From the NCBI RefSeq assembly GCF_022458985.1, contig NC_061771.1, positions 31,139,764 through 31,203,763 of the forward strand: DNA of 64,000 nt. Direction: 5' to 3'. The position numbers were made by a program, and so were the translations under genes. Origin of the DNA: Mugil cephalus. Lineage: Eukaryota; Chordata; Actinopteri; Mugiliformes; Mugilidae. Shown here in pieces: positions 48,201 through 59,647 of the stretch. Within the stretch, counting starts at the first letter, position 1. The number at the start of each line of letters is the position of its first letter. The notes under the pieces are model-generated. The model searched no databases and had not been told where the DNA came from. It worked only from the letters and a program-made list of their open reading frames with translations.

Positions 48201-48467
48201 TTAGAAAGAGGTTGACGTCAGTTTGTAAATGTTCTTGATGATAATTCTGTTCATATTTTGCTTATTTTACTAGACAATACTTTATAATAACATATTTTAA
48301 TCTTGTTTTTGTTATTTTTATTTTTGTTTTTACGTAGTACTGTGACCGGTTGTGAAACTGTACTGGTTAACCCCATTGACCCCTGACCCTGATTCTGATT
48401 CTGATTCTGAAGTGACGCCTTCAAATGTGGAAGTAAGAGTCATAACTTTCTGCCATCTCAGCTAAAC

Positions 48468-48473
48468 TTTATT
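48468..48473 (-). terminator. ndufaf5: ndufaf5 poly(A) signal
   Basis: AATAAA on the minus strand lies 59 bases past the stop codon, giving a very short 3' UTR. Confidence 0.65.
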
Positions 48474-48531
48474 CCAAGGAAAGTAATACAGGATACAAAA
48501 CATTTTTAAATTAGATGTGCTATGTACAGAG

Positions 48532-51500
48532 CTACGACTTGTCGGTGTCTGTCGGCCGACTGATCTTCGACAAATCTCCGAACGACGCCGTGGCCGATCC
48601 TCGCTTCGCTGGTTTGGCCTGAAAGGAAAGAAACTGGAGTCACTAATGAGTCGGACCAGATGACGTTTACGACTTTTCCATCATGTAAGATTTAATTTAG
48701 GAGAAAAAAAAACTCTGGAGAAGTGAAGTGGGCGGGGCCACGCTGAACTAGTCTCAACCAATGGGAGCCACTGATCCGGATGATTGACACGTGACTCAAA
48801 CATTTACCTGAAGGAAAAACCGTCCACCATTTTGGTTCCTACCTCCACATCCACTGTGTTGATAGCGACTTGGAGCAAGAAGAGCTGGCTCCGCCCACAC
48901 ACTAGACATGTTTATATGTTCAGTTTGGTTCACTGGGAAATATAAAAGATGGTTACCTAGGCAACTGTTAGCTACGTTTGGGCTAACATTGGGTAGTTTA
49001 GACTAATGATAGTTGGTGTAGGCTAACATTTGCTGGTTTAGGTTGATGATAGTTGGTTTAGGCTAATATTTGGTGGTTCAGGCTAATGATAGCTGGTTTC
49101 GGCTAACGTTGGTTAGCTTAGACTAATGATAGCTGGTTTAGGCTAACATTTAGTGGTTTACGCTAAAAATAGTTGGTTTAGGCTAATAATAGTTGGTTTA
49201 GGCTAATGTTGGTTAGCTTAGACTAAAGATAGCTAGTTTAGGCTAATGATAGTTGATGTAGACTAACAGTTGCTGGTTTAGGCTAACGTTGGTTAGCTTA
49301 GACTAAAGATAGCTAGTTTAGGCTAATGATAGTTGATGTAGGCTAACATTTGCTGGTTTAGGCTAACGTTGGTTAGCTTAGATTAATGATAGTTGGTTTA
49401 TGCTACTTTTTGGTGGTTTAGGCTAATGATAGTTGGTGTAGGCTAATACTTGCTGTTTTAGGCTAACATTTAATGGTTTAGGCTAACGTTGGTTAGCTTA
49501 GATTAATGATAGCTGATTTAGATTCATGTTCACCAATGACCACGATTTTTTTGAGGAAGGCGGAGACAGAAAAAGTATGTTGTAGCTTGTATGTCACTAT
49601 TTAATGTAACTTCAGTGGCCGCTGATCAGCAAAATAACCTCTGGAGTTTAAAGCTACCAACAAACACTCACTGACGAAACTGTTAAGATAAGTGTTTTTA
49701 TTTAACGTCAGCTGCAGTCTAATGAAACATGGAGGCCGCATGGCTTCCCTTGGCCTCCAGGAGAAAACGCCACTGACCGGTGTAGGTTAACATTCTTTAA
49801 GCTAACATGACCTCCTCATCCACCATGCTAATAGCAGCTCGGAGCGTCAGGTGAACCCAGACGGAGGAAGAAGAGGAAGAAGACGTTTGCTAAACACGTG
49901 AACGGAGACTGGATCTTACCTGAGACTCATGAGGCTTCCAGCCAATCATGTAGAGGATCTCAAAGGTGGCGGGAAGGGAGCCGTCCTCGTTCCCATACAT
50001 CTCTGAAACATTAACGGGAAGAGTTTAGAAAAACTTCAACTCTGCACTTTACAGGTTTAATGCTAACACCATCCATCCATCCATCCATCCATCCATCCAT
50101 CCATCCATCCATCCATCCATCCAACCAACCAACCAACCATCCATCCATCCAACCAACCAACCAACCAACCATCCATCCATCCAACCAACCCAACAACCAA
50201 CCAACCATCCATCCATCCAACCAACCATCCATCCATCCATCCATCCATCCATCCAACCAACCAACCAACCAACCAACCAACCATCCATCCATCTGATCTA
50301 CTCATGCCCATTTTTGTGTCTCTTTCTGTCATTTCTTTGTGGTTGTTCACTTGTTTGTCGAGTGTTTATAATCATTCAGCATCAGCAGTTGGTTATTTTG
50401 TGTCTCTCTGGTCATTCGGTTTCATTTTATCATCACGATTTGGTTTGCGATTAATGTCACTTTCTTCACTTTTGAGCCACTCTCTGAACATCTGATCTCA
50501 CCTGATCCATCTTTTAGTGCCCGTATTCACACCCGGTCTTAATTAATCTCAGTTTGTGTGTAAATCAGCTGGATCAGAACCAGGAACACATGGTTGTTGA
50601 CTTGGAGACGTGATCCAGATTTAGGAACAGGATGGAAAGTGACTCACGCATTAAGTTCTTCTTTATTTTAAAAACAATGCTCATATTTATTTCCTGGTCT
50701 ATTTCAGTCTGATGGTTCACTGGATGACGGCGATGATGAAAAATAGGCACAGGATAAGGTTTAATTAAAGAAACTGTAGAAAAGAGAAGTATCAGAAATG
50801 CAGCACAGTTATGAACAGACACCAGTAGGAACGTAAAGAGCCTCTTTCTACGTGTTCTTTAGGCGTCATGTTTTGATTCATTGTTTATTTTGCATATTGA
50901 TTTGGTCATTTCGTGCCTTTGTGGTTGTCTGTCACCTCTGTGAGGTAGTTTTGGATAATTGTTAATCACCTTCTGGTTTTTGTGCCCATCTCTATGACTG
51001 TTTTATGTCTGTTGTTGGTCATTATATGAGTTTCTTTGATCCTCTGTATTCTTTGTTGTTTAATGGCCATTTGACAGCTCTGTGAGGTTGTTTATATGTG
51101 CTACTGGAGTCAGTTATACTAATTCTTGTGATCCTTTTGCATCACTTTTTGGTTGCTTTGTCTATTTTTTTGTCCTTTGTGTCACTTTTTGGTCTTTCTC
51201 TGGCATTATATGGACATTAGACATTGTTTTTGGGGGGTTTTGGTCTCTTTTTGTGTTGCTTTTGAGTCATTAAACATCACTTTCCTGGCCAATATTATAT
51301 TGAGTCACTGATAATTGTCTGAATTTTCTGGAGATTTTTTGTTTGTTTTGTTGTTTGTCATTTTATATCTCTTTGTGGTGGTTAAGCGTCATTATCTGGT
51401 CATTAGGCACATTTATGTGATCATTTTATATCACTGAGATTGTTTTCTACCAGTTTGAGGTTGTTTTTAAGTCATGTTTTGTGCTTTTTATGCCCATTTT

Positions 51501-52442
51501 CTGGCTGTTTTGTGTCTCTGTGAGCAGCTGTGAAGCACTTTGTGGCTGTTTTTCACCAGTTTGAGGTTGTTTTGAATAATTTGTTTGGCTGTTTTGTGTC
51601 TTTGTGCGTGTTCTTTCAACGATCACGTCTCACAGAGCTTCTGGAAAAAGACTTTACTGTCCTTGTTTGCGTCTTTTGACAGCAGGTCTTACCTTTATAA
51701 ATAGCTGCTGCCGCTAATATAGTGTCTCTGTGCAGCAACAATCTTCTGTTCCAGGCACAGTTGCTCTCACCCATACCTGCACAGCAACACAAGATTTCAC
51801 CGATTCACATTTACCAGTTTATTAGGTACCTTATATAACCTTTAACCTTCAAATAAAGTGGAAGCTACACAACAACATCATCAGAACTCTTAAATCTCAT
51901 GACTTTAATTCATAAGGGCATCAAACTCACTTTTCATTTGCCAACAGCTCACACAGTCTCCTCCTGAGACAATGAAACTCAGACTGAGTTTTAGTCGTGG
52001 CGAAGGTCAACATGCTAATCGTGGAGTTCCACAAGGCTCCGTCCTAGGACCACTTTCGCTTTATCTTTATCTCCACTCATAAAAACTTTATAGCCAATAA
52101 ACACCTACTCTTCCTCTCATACTCTCGCTGTCGGTCTCCACAATGTACGACCACACAGGTTAAACTATTTTGTCCAAAACGTCAATCATGAAACTACTAA
52201 TTATTAATTCTTTTACGTTTACCGACAACATACAATCGATTCCTTTCACCTTCAGGAGTAATTCCACATCTTGGTTGTTGATTTTGCTTTCTATCGTTCG
52301 TTGCCACCTTTATTTAGCTCATCAAAATAAAAAATAACAATGGTACTTTTGCATTAATTACTGACAGTGAACAGTTCGTACCTTGTAAATCTGTCATGAC
52401 TTCCATGATTCCTGGATACTGGACCTGAACTTCGTCGACATC
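48532..52442 (-). CDS. ndufaf5: NDUFAF5 (arginine hydroxylase, complex I assembly), 3' half only
   Basis: Four exons, 52382-52442, 51693-51776, 49920-50002 and 48532-48618, join in phase to a 104-residue C-terminus. The blocks [55 protein letters not shown] and GWKPHES, then [13 protein letters not shown], follow human NDUFAF5 closely. The family protein is a mitochondrial matrix methyltransferase-fold enzyme that hydroxylates Arg of NDUFS7 early in complex I assembly. The exons for the N-terminal targeting sequence and the SAM-binding core are not found between 52443 and the N gap at 53640, so they lie in the gap or are misplaced. A minus-strand poly(A) signal lies at 48468-48473. Confidence 0.92.
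48960..49525. repeat. TTTAGGCTAATGATAGTTGG-type minisatellite in ndufaf5 intron
   Basis: Tandem units of about 30 and 60 bases alternate GGCTAACATTTGCTGG, GGCTAACGTTGGTTAGC and GACTAATGATAGC. A roughly 100-base block is duplicated near 49215 and 49315. Confidence 0.92.
50070..50294. repeat. (CCAT)n/(CCAA)n compound microsatellite in ndufaf5 intron
   Basis: ATCC and AACC tetranucleotide blocks alternate over about 225 bases. They give spurious Trp/Gly/Asp/Met and Pro/Ser/Ile/Asn frames. Confidence 0.97.
50545..50650. mobile_element. Family A fragment in ndufaf5 intron
   Basis: TTTGTGTGTAAATCAGCTGGATCAGAACCAGGAACA and GTGATCCAGATTTAGGAACA match the copy at 47810-47990, with the central GCAGCGCCACC part deleted. 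Confidence 0.6.
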
Positions 52443-52739
52443 CTGCAGCAGAGACACAGAGAGACGAGGACATTTGTGAATGTGTCCAACAAATAAACTT
52501 TTTAAAGTCTTGGTTTCAACTCTAAAATCGACTATAACTGTTTCTACCTTTTAGCTACTGCTGATTTGAAGCTACTGCTTTCTCCCTTTGTCCATGACAT
52601 TCACAACTTTTTAAATTGTTGACCTAAGCAGTTCACAATTCACAATTAATTTTGTTAATATAATATCTGTACATCAGATTAAGCTAATCATTTTTAGAGT
52701 ATTAAGTGTTAAGTGTTAAATTATTAAACTGGTTGAGCG

Positions 52740-53130
52740 TACATCTCTTTATGCTAATTATCTAACCATTACTCTTAGCTTTTCAGCTAGCATCATGCTA
52801 AGCTAATATGGCTTATGAATGACTTTTAGTGGACAGCTAAATATTTATCACCATTTTTGAGCAGTTAAAGTTTGGTTAGTTACCTTTTACATTCACACAT
52901 CCCTTTATGCTAGTTATCTCAACATACTTTTATCTTTTAAGCTATCCATTATGCTAAGCTAATTATAGTTTATGAATGACTTAAACAGCTAACATTTAAA
53001 ACTGAGTAATGGTTATGTTTAACTTTTAAACTGTCCAGTCAGTAAGTTCTTAAAAGTGTAAATCTCTCCAAGGAAAACTATCACATTACTTTTAGCTATT
53101 AATGCTATCCATTATGCTAAGCTAACAGTG
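52740..53130. repeat. Degenerate ATGCTAAGCTAAT repeat upstream of the ndufaf5 exons
   Basis: CTTTTAGCT, CATTATGCTAAGCTAA and CTTATGAATGACTTA recur every 120-180 bases, implying an old tandem array of long units. Confidence 0.55.
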
Positions 53131-53449
53131 ATACTTGCAGATCTAAGAATTTTTAAACTCAAACTTCAAACTTAATTAATGACGTGTCTGAGTCATCCAG
53201 GTAAATTAAAAAAAATCAAAGCTGAAACAAAGAGAAATGGACTTGAAGTGTTTCTTTAGACGCTTCATCCAAGTAGCTGAAATAAAGAACCGTTCATTGG
53301 AGACAGGATCAGAACTGATCCATTCAGTTCCAAGTTAGTTCCTGGGACCGTATTCTGTAAATAGTTTTAGAGAAAAAAAACAAAAACCCTGAGTTTACAC
53401 ACATTTCAAAGTTTCTTTTTATGTCATTTCTAATTCCACAGTCTTCACA

Positions 53450-53639
53450 GAGATTAGTTTCTATGATGAAGTCTATAAATGTGACCTTTATCACCAAAAG
53501 TGTATTTTTCTTCAGTTTTTAGGATGTTTTTAGATGATTTGAAATGATGCCTCGTACCTAGAAACCTCCTCACTAAGACCATTCCTCGTCCCTAAGATAA
53601 GACTCCTTTCTATCAGAGTCTCTCTCCTCCTCATTTAGA
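53450..53639. repeat. Dispersed repeat shared with the window start (265-480)
   Basis: TTTATCACCAAAAGTGTATTTTTC followed by TTTTTAGGAT and CGTACCTAGAAACCTCCTCACT occurs here and at about 290-378, with small differences. It is an unclassified interspersed repeat; the gap begins inside it. Confidence 0.75.
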
Positions 53640-54139
53640 NNNNNNNNNNNNNNNNNNNNNNNNNNNNNNNNNNNNNNNNNNNNNNNNNNNNNNNNNNNNN
53701 NNNNNNNNNNNNNNNNNNNNNNNNNNNNNNNNNNNNNNNNNNNNNNNNNNNNNNNNNNNNNNNNNNNNNNNNNNNNNNNNNNNNNNNNNNNNNNNNNNNN
53801 NNNNNNNNNNNNNNNNNNNNNNNNNNNNNNNNNNNNNNNNNNNNNNNNNNNNNNNNNNNNNNNNNNNNNNNNNNNNNNNNNNNNNNNNNNNNNNNNNNNN
53901 NNNNNNNNNNNNNNNNNNNNNNNNNNNNNNNNNNNNNNNNNNNNNNNNNNNNNNNNNNNNNNNNNNNNNNNNNNNNNNNNNNNNNNNNNNNNNNNNNNNN
54001 NNNNNNNNNNNNNNNNNNNNNNNNNNNNNNNNNNNNNNNNNNNNNNNNNNNNNNNNNNNNNNNNNNNNNNNNNNNNNNNNNNNNNNNNNNNNNNNNNNNN
54101 NNNNNNNNNNNNNNNNNNNNNNNNNNNNNNNNNNNNNNN
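53640..54139. other. Assembly gap (500 N) between ndufaf5 and acaa1
   Basis: Exactly 500 N, taken as a gap of unknown size. On its right acaa1 stops after exon 5 and on its left ndufaf5 begins in its second half, both on the minus strand. At least the rest of the thiolase (about 270 codons) and more than half of ndufaf5 are missing. The left flank (53455-53639) is a dispersed repeat also seen at 265-375. Confidence 0.95.
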
Positions 54140-54519
54140 TGAGATGATGAGATATGAGTGATATACTTTACAGCTTGTTCCAAAATACGGATCATCTCCC
54201 GAAGACAAATACGTCAAACTTGTTTGTCTTCTCCTTATTTGACAACATTAGCAGCACGGTGCTAATATTAGCATCCCTGAGTCAGAAGTAAAACATTTAC
54301 AACAAATCTACTTAATGATCTGCTACATCAGACTCTGACAGACTCTAGTCATGTGACACCACCCACAGATAAAAGCCTCAACTCTCCAAAGGTCATTTAG
54401 ATCTGAAGGAGGAGGAGGAAACATCTTAAAGAAACACAACCAGTCCAGAGCCTGTGGATGGTTTTGCCTCCAGATAAATCCTCTCCTCTTAGGCTACCGC
54501 ACGTGGAGGACTAACCCAC

Positions 54520-55523
54520 CCGCAGGCGAGGCCCAGGTCGATGGATCTGCTCCGGATGGCTCCTGCACACACATGTTGGACACCAGGTCAGTCCGGGTGA
54601 AAACAGAGGCCTCGTTAGCCTCGTTAGCCTCGTTAGCTTCGTTAGTTACCTGCTACGTTGAAGAGGGCCTGCAGGCCGGAGGAGCACTGCCTGTTGACGG
54701 TGTAGACGGGAACCGTCTCTGGAAATCCGCTGGAATGAAACGCGGTGATGAGAAAACAGCGTGACCGGGACGAGGGGTCAAGGGTCAAGGGTCGAGGGTT
54801 GATGGTGGCGTCGGACTCACCTGAGGAAGTGGGCGACTCTGGCCATGAGGGCGCCGGCTCCAGGCTGCAGCACGTTACCTGCAGACAAAGAAAGATCACT
54901 TCAGCATCCGCCTGGAAACATGGCAGAGTTTCTACCCACGATCTAAACCCAGGTCACCTGCAGGGGGTGGAGTTTATGCCTACACTGCAGCCTCCACACA
55001 CAAGGGGGAGCTCTACTAGCTTCAGCTTCACATTAGCGGAGCATTTCCATGCTACATATTTATCTACAGTCCATGCTTTGGAACAGAGAGACAACACTGA
55101 CGCCATCTGGTCAGACTGGGAACTACGACACCGTCCGTCCACTATCTCTAGATCAAAACACAGTGTCTCACCCACGCAGACGTCCCCCAGCTTGTGAGGG
55201 GACAGTCCGACATCTGTCAACACAGCGGACATCACGGCGCTGAGCAGCTCGTCGGGTTTGGTTTCCTGAAGTCACATTAATCTGGTCACATTCTCATCAC
55301 TTAGGTTCACTTCGGCAAAGTTCGCGTCCTGGCTCTGAACTTCGGAAACTACCTTAAACGCTCCTCTCTTGGCCTTCCCGATGGCCGTCCTGCGTCCGTG
55401 GACCACAACCACGTCGTCCGCGGAGCTCCGCGCTGACCCGCACTCGGTCCCCCGTATGTCCCGCCGGTACTCCGCGGAGCCGCGGGGACACAGGTGTCCA
55501 GAAATGATCTTTAGTCTCTGCAT
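54520..55523 (-). CDS. acaa1: Peroxisomal 3-ketoacyl-CoA thiolase (ACAA1), 5' half only
   Basis: Five exons, 55353-55523, 55172-55265, 54821-54878, 54650-54729 and 54520-54562, join in phase to 148 residues ending ...LACG. The start MQRLKIISGHL resembles a PTS2-type N-terminal presequence (R-L-x5-H-L). Then come VVVVHGRRTAIGKAKRGAFK, GDVCVGNVLQPGAGALMARV and the active-site block YTVNRQCSSGLQA. Cys123 is at the position of the acyl-thioester cysteine of human ACAA1. The enzyme performs the last step of peroxisomal beta-oxidation (cleavage of 3-oxoacyl-CoA). The catalytic His and second Cys, with the remaining exons, are absent because of the adjoining gap. This is an assembly break, not evidence of a pseudogene. 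Confidence 0.94.
54960..55085. mobile_element. Decayed family B end in acaa1 intron 2
   Basis: TGCAGCCTCCACACACAAGGGGGAGCTCTAC and ATATTTATCTACAGTCCATG match the right end of family B, with the CTCF-like core mutated. Confidence 0.6.
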
Positions 55524-56215
55524 GACAGCGACGGGACAGAGGACGCTATCGCCAGAGACGATTCAATACCGGAAGCAAACCGGAAACAAGCAGTCGCGCC
55601 ACTTCCGTGTTTGAAAAACTCGGGAACGGGAAGCGCGCAGGTACAAAAAAGAGTGAACAACATTTTCCTCTAAAATTTCAGCTATAATTAAATAACAAAC
55701 TTAATTCCATATAAAATGTTTTTTGTTATTTTATAACGAATATATTTGTAAAAGTAGGAGAAAAAAAAACTATTTTAGTATTAACTGAGTTAAGTTTGAC
55801 ATTCTATCTCCTAGTTTTATGATTTTAAAACAATTTAAAGAAATATAAAATATTATTAAGATAAAAAAAAATATCTAGATTTATCCAACGTATGACTAGG
55901 AAATTTCCCATATGTGGGATCTTATCTTACTTTTTTAACATGACTTTAAAACAAAGATGTCAAGTCAGTTTGCCTCTTGGTTGAAGATGAAAATAAAAAT
56001 CTTATTTATTTTTTTGTTGTTCTAGTCTCATAGGTTTGACTTTTTATTTGATTTGCTTTTATTCGTTAATCAAATTCTTTCTCATAATTTTGACTGTTGG
56101 TTGATAAATTTTAACTCAGTACTTTTATCTCAACAATAAATGTCTCAAGAATTAAAAAAAAAAAAAAAAAAAATGAAAATGGACTAAACTAAATCAGACA
56201 TGTTTATAATACACT
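55524..56215. other. acaa1 promoter side and AT-rich spacer to btbd3
   Basis: GC-rich DNA with several CGs (55524-55640) likely holds the acaa1 promoter and 5' UTR. From 55650 to the btbd3 poly(A) signal the DNA is AT-rich with poly(A) runs, and I see no gene. Confidence 0.5.
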
Positions 56216-56221
56216 GAATCT

Positions 56222-56227
56222 TTTATT
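56222..56227 (-). terminator. btbd3: btbd3 poly(A) signal
   Basis: AATAAA on the minus strand would give a 3' UTR of about 860 bases. The region between is AT-rich and lacks other genes. Confidence 0.55.
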
Positions 56228-57071
56228 TCCAAACTTGTCACAACAACGGCGACGACACCGATAAGGCCACTGACTCACTGCACATTCTGTCTGGAAAGAA
56301 AACAGGGAGAAAAAAAAGAAAATAGACGTTTTCTATAGAATCGGGTATAAAAACAGCTTTTCTTCCATTTTTAAAGAAGAAGAAGAAGAAGAAGAGTCTC
56401 ACTGGAATATCTGACGTGAAGGAAAATGAAGGATACAAACATGACACAAGGTTATTTCCAAATAAAAACACAAGAGGAGAACTTTAAAGAACAACACACA
56501 CACAAAAACTAAAAAAATAATAATAAAACAGGAATGTATTTTCAGCTGTGAGCGCTGACACAGCAGCTGGACAGGTGAAATATTCAAACTTTAGTGCTTC
56601 ATGACGCTTTGAGAGTCCTTCAGTAACGACAGGAATGATTCACACACCAACGTTTTCTTTAAGGCAACAAACTGAAACCTGCTCCGGTTCCTAAGGAGCC
56701 TTCAGAGATGTGGCAGTGATAGTTTCTCAGTCCCGACAAAAAGACGTAAACAGGAAGTGGAACCAGGGAGTTAGAGCCGGTGTTTGTTCACAGTTTGGAA
56801 CATTTCACTTAATTTCAGACAAACCTTAAAAACCTGAAGATTCCCAGGAACCTTCTGATGGTCGTTTACAGTTATTTTGCACATTTATGGCTGTTTTCTT
56901 CGTATGTGTTTCATCTTTTAGTGTTAACAACAGATTGTGGTGATGCTCTACATTAGTGGATCAATGCGTCGCTCGATCAGCGTCTTGTTTTTTTTTGACA
57001 GTAGCATGTGTTTGTCGACTCGTCTTTTCTCCGAGCTGCTGGAGGAACTCTTTGACTCGCCGGCGTCCTCC

Positions 57072-59647
57072 TCAGGCGTAGAAGATGAGCTCAGGGATCT
57101 GTCCTCCCTGGACCCCAGTGCCGTTGGTGCTGTCTGACGAGCACTGGAACTGGAAGGTGACTTTGCCGCACTGCACCTCCGTCATGCCCTCCTGGCCGAA
57201 GTAGCTGAGCTCGTTGCCGTCCAGCACCACGCTGGCCGTGTAGAAGGTGTCGGGCTCGATCTGAACCGGATACTCGAACCAGACGGGGAAGGTGTTGCTG
57301 GAGCCGTCCGAGAAGTACTTGATGATCCTCTGGGCCATCGGCACGCCCGGACGCTTCAGCTCGATCTTGGCGCTGTACTCGGCCGAGCCGCAGCTGGAGC
57401 CGTACAGGCCGAAGCCGGCGATGAAGACGCGCTTGTCCACGGCGAACTGGATGCTGTCGCAGCGGCCTCGGTACCGCCACTGGTTGCTCCTGTAGGCGCA
57501 AGACTGGAAGCGGTGGCAGCGCTGTGGCGCCAGGCCTTTACGAGGTTTGGTGCAGAACAAGAGCTCGGGCTTCTTGGCGGCGGTGAACCACAGGAAGATG
57601 TCGTTGGTCTCATTGAGCGTCAAAACGCCTGACTGCGCTGCGCCGTTGGCAAAGTCCTCCAGCGCCATGGCGGGGATCCGGATCAGGTAGATGGCCTTAC
57701 CCAGGACCAGCCGCTTGTTCTCGATGGTCGGCGGCAGGTCTCGTCTCTGGCACTCGGCCTCGGCCCAGCTCAGCGCCGCCTCAAACACCACCATCTCCTT
57801 GGCGTTCAGCGTCTCCCGCCGCAGGATGCTCTCCAGCGTCTGGGCGTCGATGTCGCAGAAGCCCTCGGAGCGCAGCGCCAGCTCGGCCTGGGCGTCGATC
57901 ACCTCCCAGCAGCGCTGCGTCAGGTCGGGCTCCTCGAACAGGCAGCTCTGAGACAGCAGCACGCAGGCGTTCTTGGCGCTAAGGCTGGTCTCCAGGAAGT
58001 TGACACAGGCCCGAGCCAGATGAGGCACGATGTACTTCTTGGCGGCGTAGAGGGTGGCGAGTACCGTGTCAGCGCAGAGGTCGATCTCATCGCAGTAGAT
58101 GTACCTGAGGGGGAAAGACAGCAGCAAAAAGGTTTTACACCGACAAGAATATTCTTCATATTTCAACACCTGTTCCTGGTTGTGATCCAGTGGTAGGTAG
58201 AGATCCACTGCCGCTTATTTACACACAAATTGAGATCAGCCCTCGAGTGTTGGCTGGGGACGCATGTGGAGACACATTTTAATTAAACCGCTCGGTGGTG
58301 GGATTGAACTGCTTAGAAACGGTGGCTGAGAGGAGGGTGAAGGACAAAATCTGTGCAATATCGGACAATTCCTCTCACCCTGTGCACGATGATCCTCCGG
58401 CTGATGAGCAGCTCATTCAGCCAGAGGATCATCCCAAACCCGGAGCAGAACTGAACGCTTCAGACGCTCCTTCGTGTCCACTGCCATCACACTGTATAAC
58501 AGCAGCTCTGGTCTCACTGAGCCCATATGTAGCATATTTACTCTGTCACTTTATCCACAACTGCTGTCACTTTGTGTACTGTACTTGTTGTCCCCTGTTG
58601 TCCCGTTTAATGTTGTTAACTGCCTGCTTTCTCTGTCCTATTTAATTTAAGTCTTTCTGGTCACTGTTGTGCTGCTGTAACATTTGAATTTCCCCAATGG
58701 GGATCAATAAAGTACTGTCTTCTCTTATCTTAGACCAGTTTTGAACACAGGAACTTAAAGATGGACAGGTGAGATCAGATGTTGGTGTGAGGACTGTTCC
58801 CCACGGTGGGACTAGAACCGACATACTTCAACATGGCCAGGAAGGACGGAGGTTCCACGTCCGGGATCCGGATCTCGTCCTGATCCTCGGCGAGTTCTCC
58901 GTAGAACATGGCGTGGAACACGGAGCTGCCCACGGCCAGAACGTACTGACGGAGACCAGAGGAAACAAGGATGACATTAAGAGACAAGGGTCAAACATAA
59001 TAAAACGATTTAACATTTAATCCTTAAAACATTCGCGTGTTTATGTAGAAAAGCTTTACCGTCACTACAAAATAAACTTTCAACTTAGACCCCAGTTCTC
59101 TCGTTCGTTCGTTCCTTTCTTTCTTCTTTCTAACCAACTTGTATCCTTCCCAACAATAACGAATCAGAATTCCTCTTTGACTCCAGATGTTTGTCTCTAC
59201 GCTGACGACTCTCTGATTTCTGTGAGCTGCTAAAAGCCGTAAACTGTTCAGGAAGTGAAACAAGCTCAGAACCACTTACCGAAACAGACTTTAAATCAAC
59301 TAAACGGGATTCTCGTGAGCGCCTCTCTCACCTTGTGTCCCGGGACCCGCTGCGTCCCACCTGGAGGCCCAACCACAAAGTGAACGTCTGCCATCATCTC
59401 ATTGTTGAACATGACTGAATTCCTGCAGAGAAGTCACCGAAGGCAGCGTCAGTCAGTAAGTCAGTTCAGCCCAGCGTCCAGACTGATGGACACAAAAACC
59501 TGAGACTCACCTCTCTCGGATGGTCGGGTACAGGCCCTGCCAGTTGCAGCAGCCCTGGGTGTTGTTGTTCGTCAGGTTCTGGTTCTGGTACTGTTGGATG
59601 GAGGCGGAGGGGACCAGCTTCTTGGTGGGAAACAGCTCAGCAGCCAT
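57072..59647 (-). CDS. btbd3: BTB/BACK/PHR domain protein BTBD3
   Basis: Four exons, 59511-59647, 59332-59422, 58827-58945 and 57072-58104 (GT-AG; phases close), give 459 residues from MAAELFPTKK. The BTB domain covers about 60-165 (NNEMMADVHFVVGPPGGTQR, VLAVGSSVFHAMFYGELAED). It is followed by a BACK domain (LETSLSAKNACVLLSQSCL, NFLETS, EALSWAE-like) and a C-terminal PHR domain (RCHRFQSCAYRSNQWRYRGR, NTFPVWFEYPVQ, NGTGVQGGQIPELIFYA). YIYCDEIDL and the N-terminus favour BTBD3 over BTBD6. In mammals BTBD3 steers dendrites toward active axons in cortex; the PHR/BTB layout is also typical of Cul3 adaptors. A longer upstream N-terminal isoform known in human is not visible here. Human BTBD3 lies on 20p12. 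Confidence 0.95.
58190..58800. mobile_element. Family A copy split by the LINE at 58288-58737
   Basis: The left part (to about 58287) has CCGCTTATTTACACACAAATTGAGATCAG and GACACATTTTAATTAA. The right part resumes with CCAGTTTTGAACACAGG and GACAGGTGAGATCAGATGTTG. Together they follow the order seen uninterrupted at 62755-62895. Confidence 0.7.
58288..58737 (+). mobile_element. 3' end of an L2/CR1-type LINE, 5'-truncated
   Basis: The terminal sequence TTTCCCCAATGGGGATCAATAAAGTACTGTC followed by a short TCT/ATCTTA tail is typical of fish L2/CR1-like LINE 3' ends. Upstream, residual reverse-transcriptase C-terminal DNA (ACGCTTCAGACGCTCCTTCG, ACTGTATAACAGCAGC) is present but not open. It lies in a btbd3 intron and interrupts a family A copy. 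Confidence 0.7.

Noticed and set aside
50011-50350. Trp-Met-Asp-Gly repeat ORFs
   Set aside because: CCAT/CCAA microsatellite read in frame; no gene structure.
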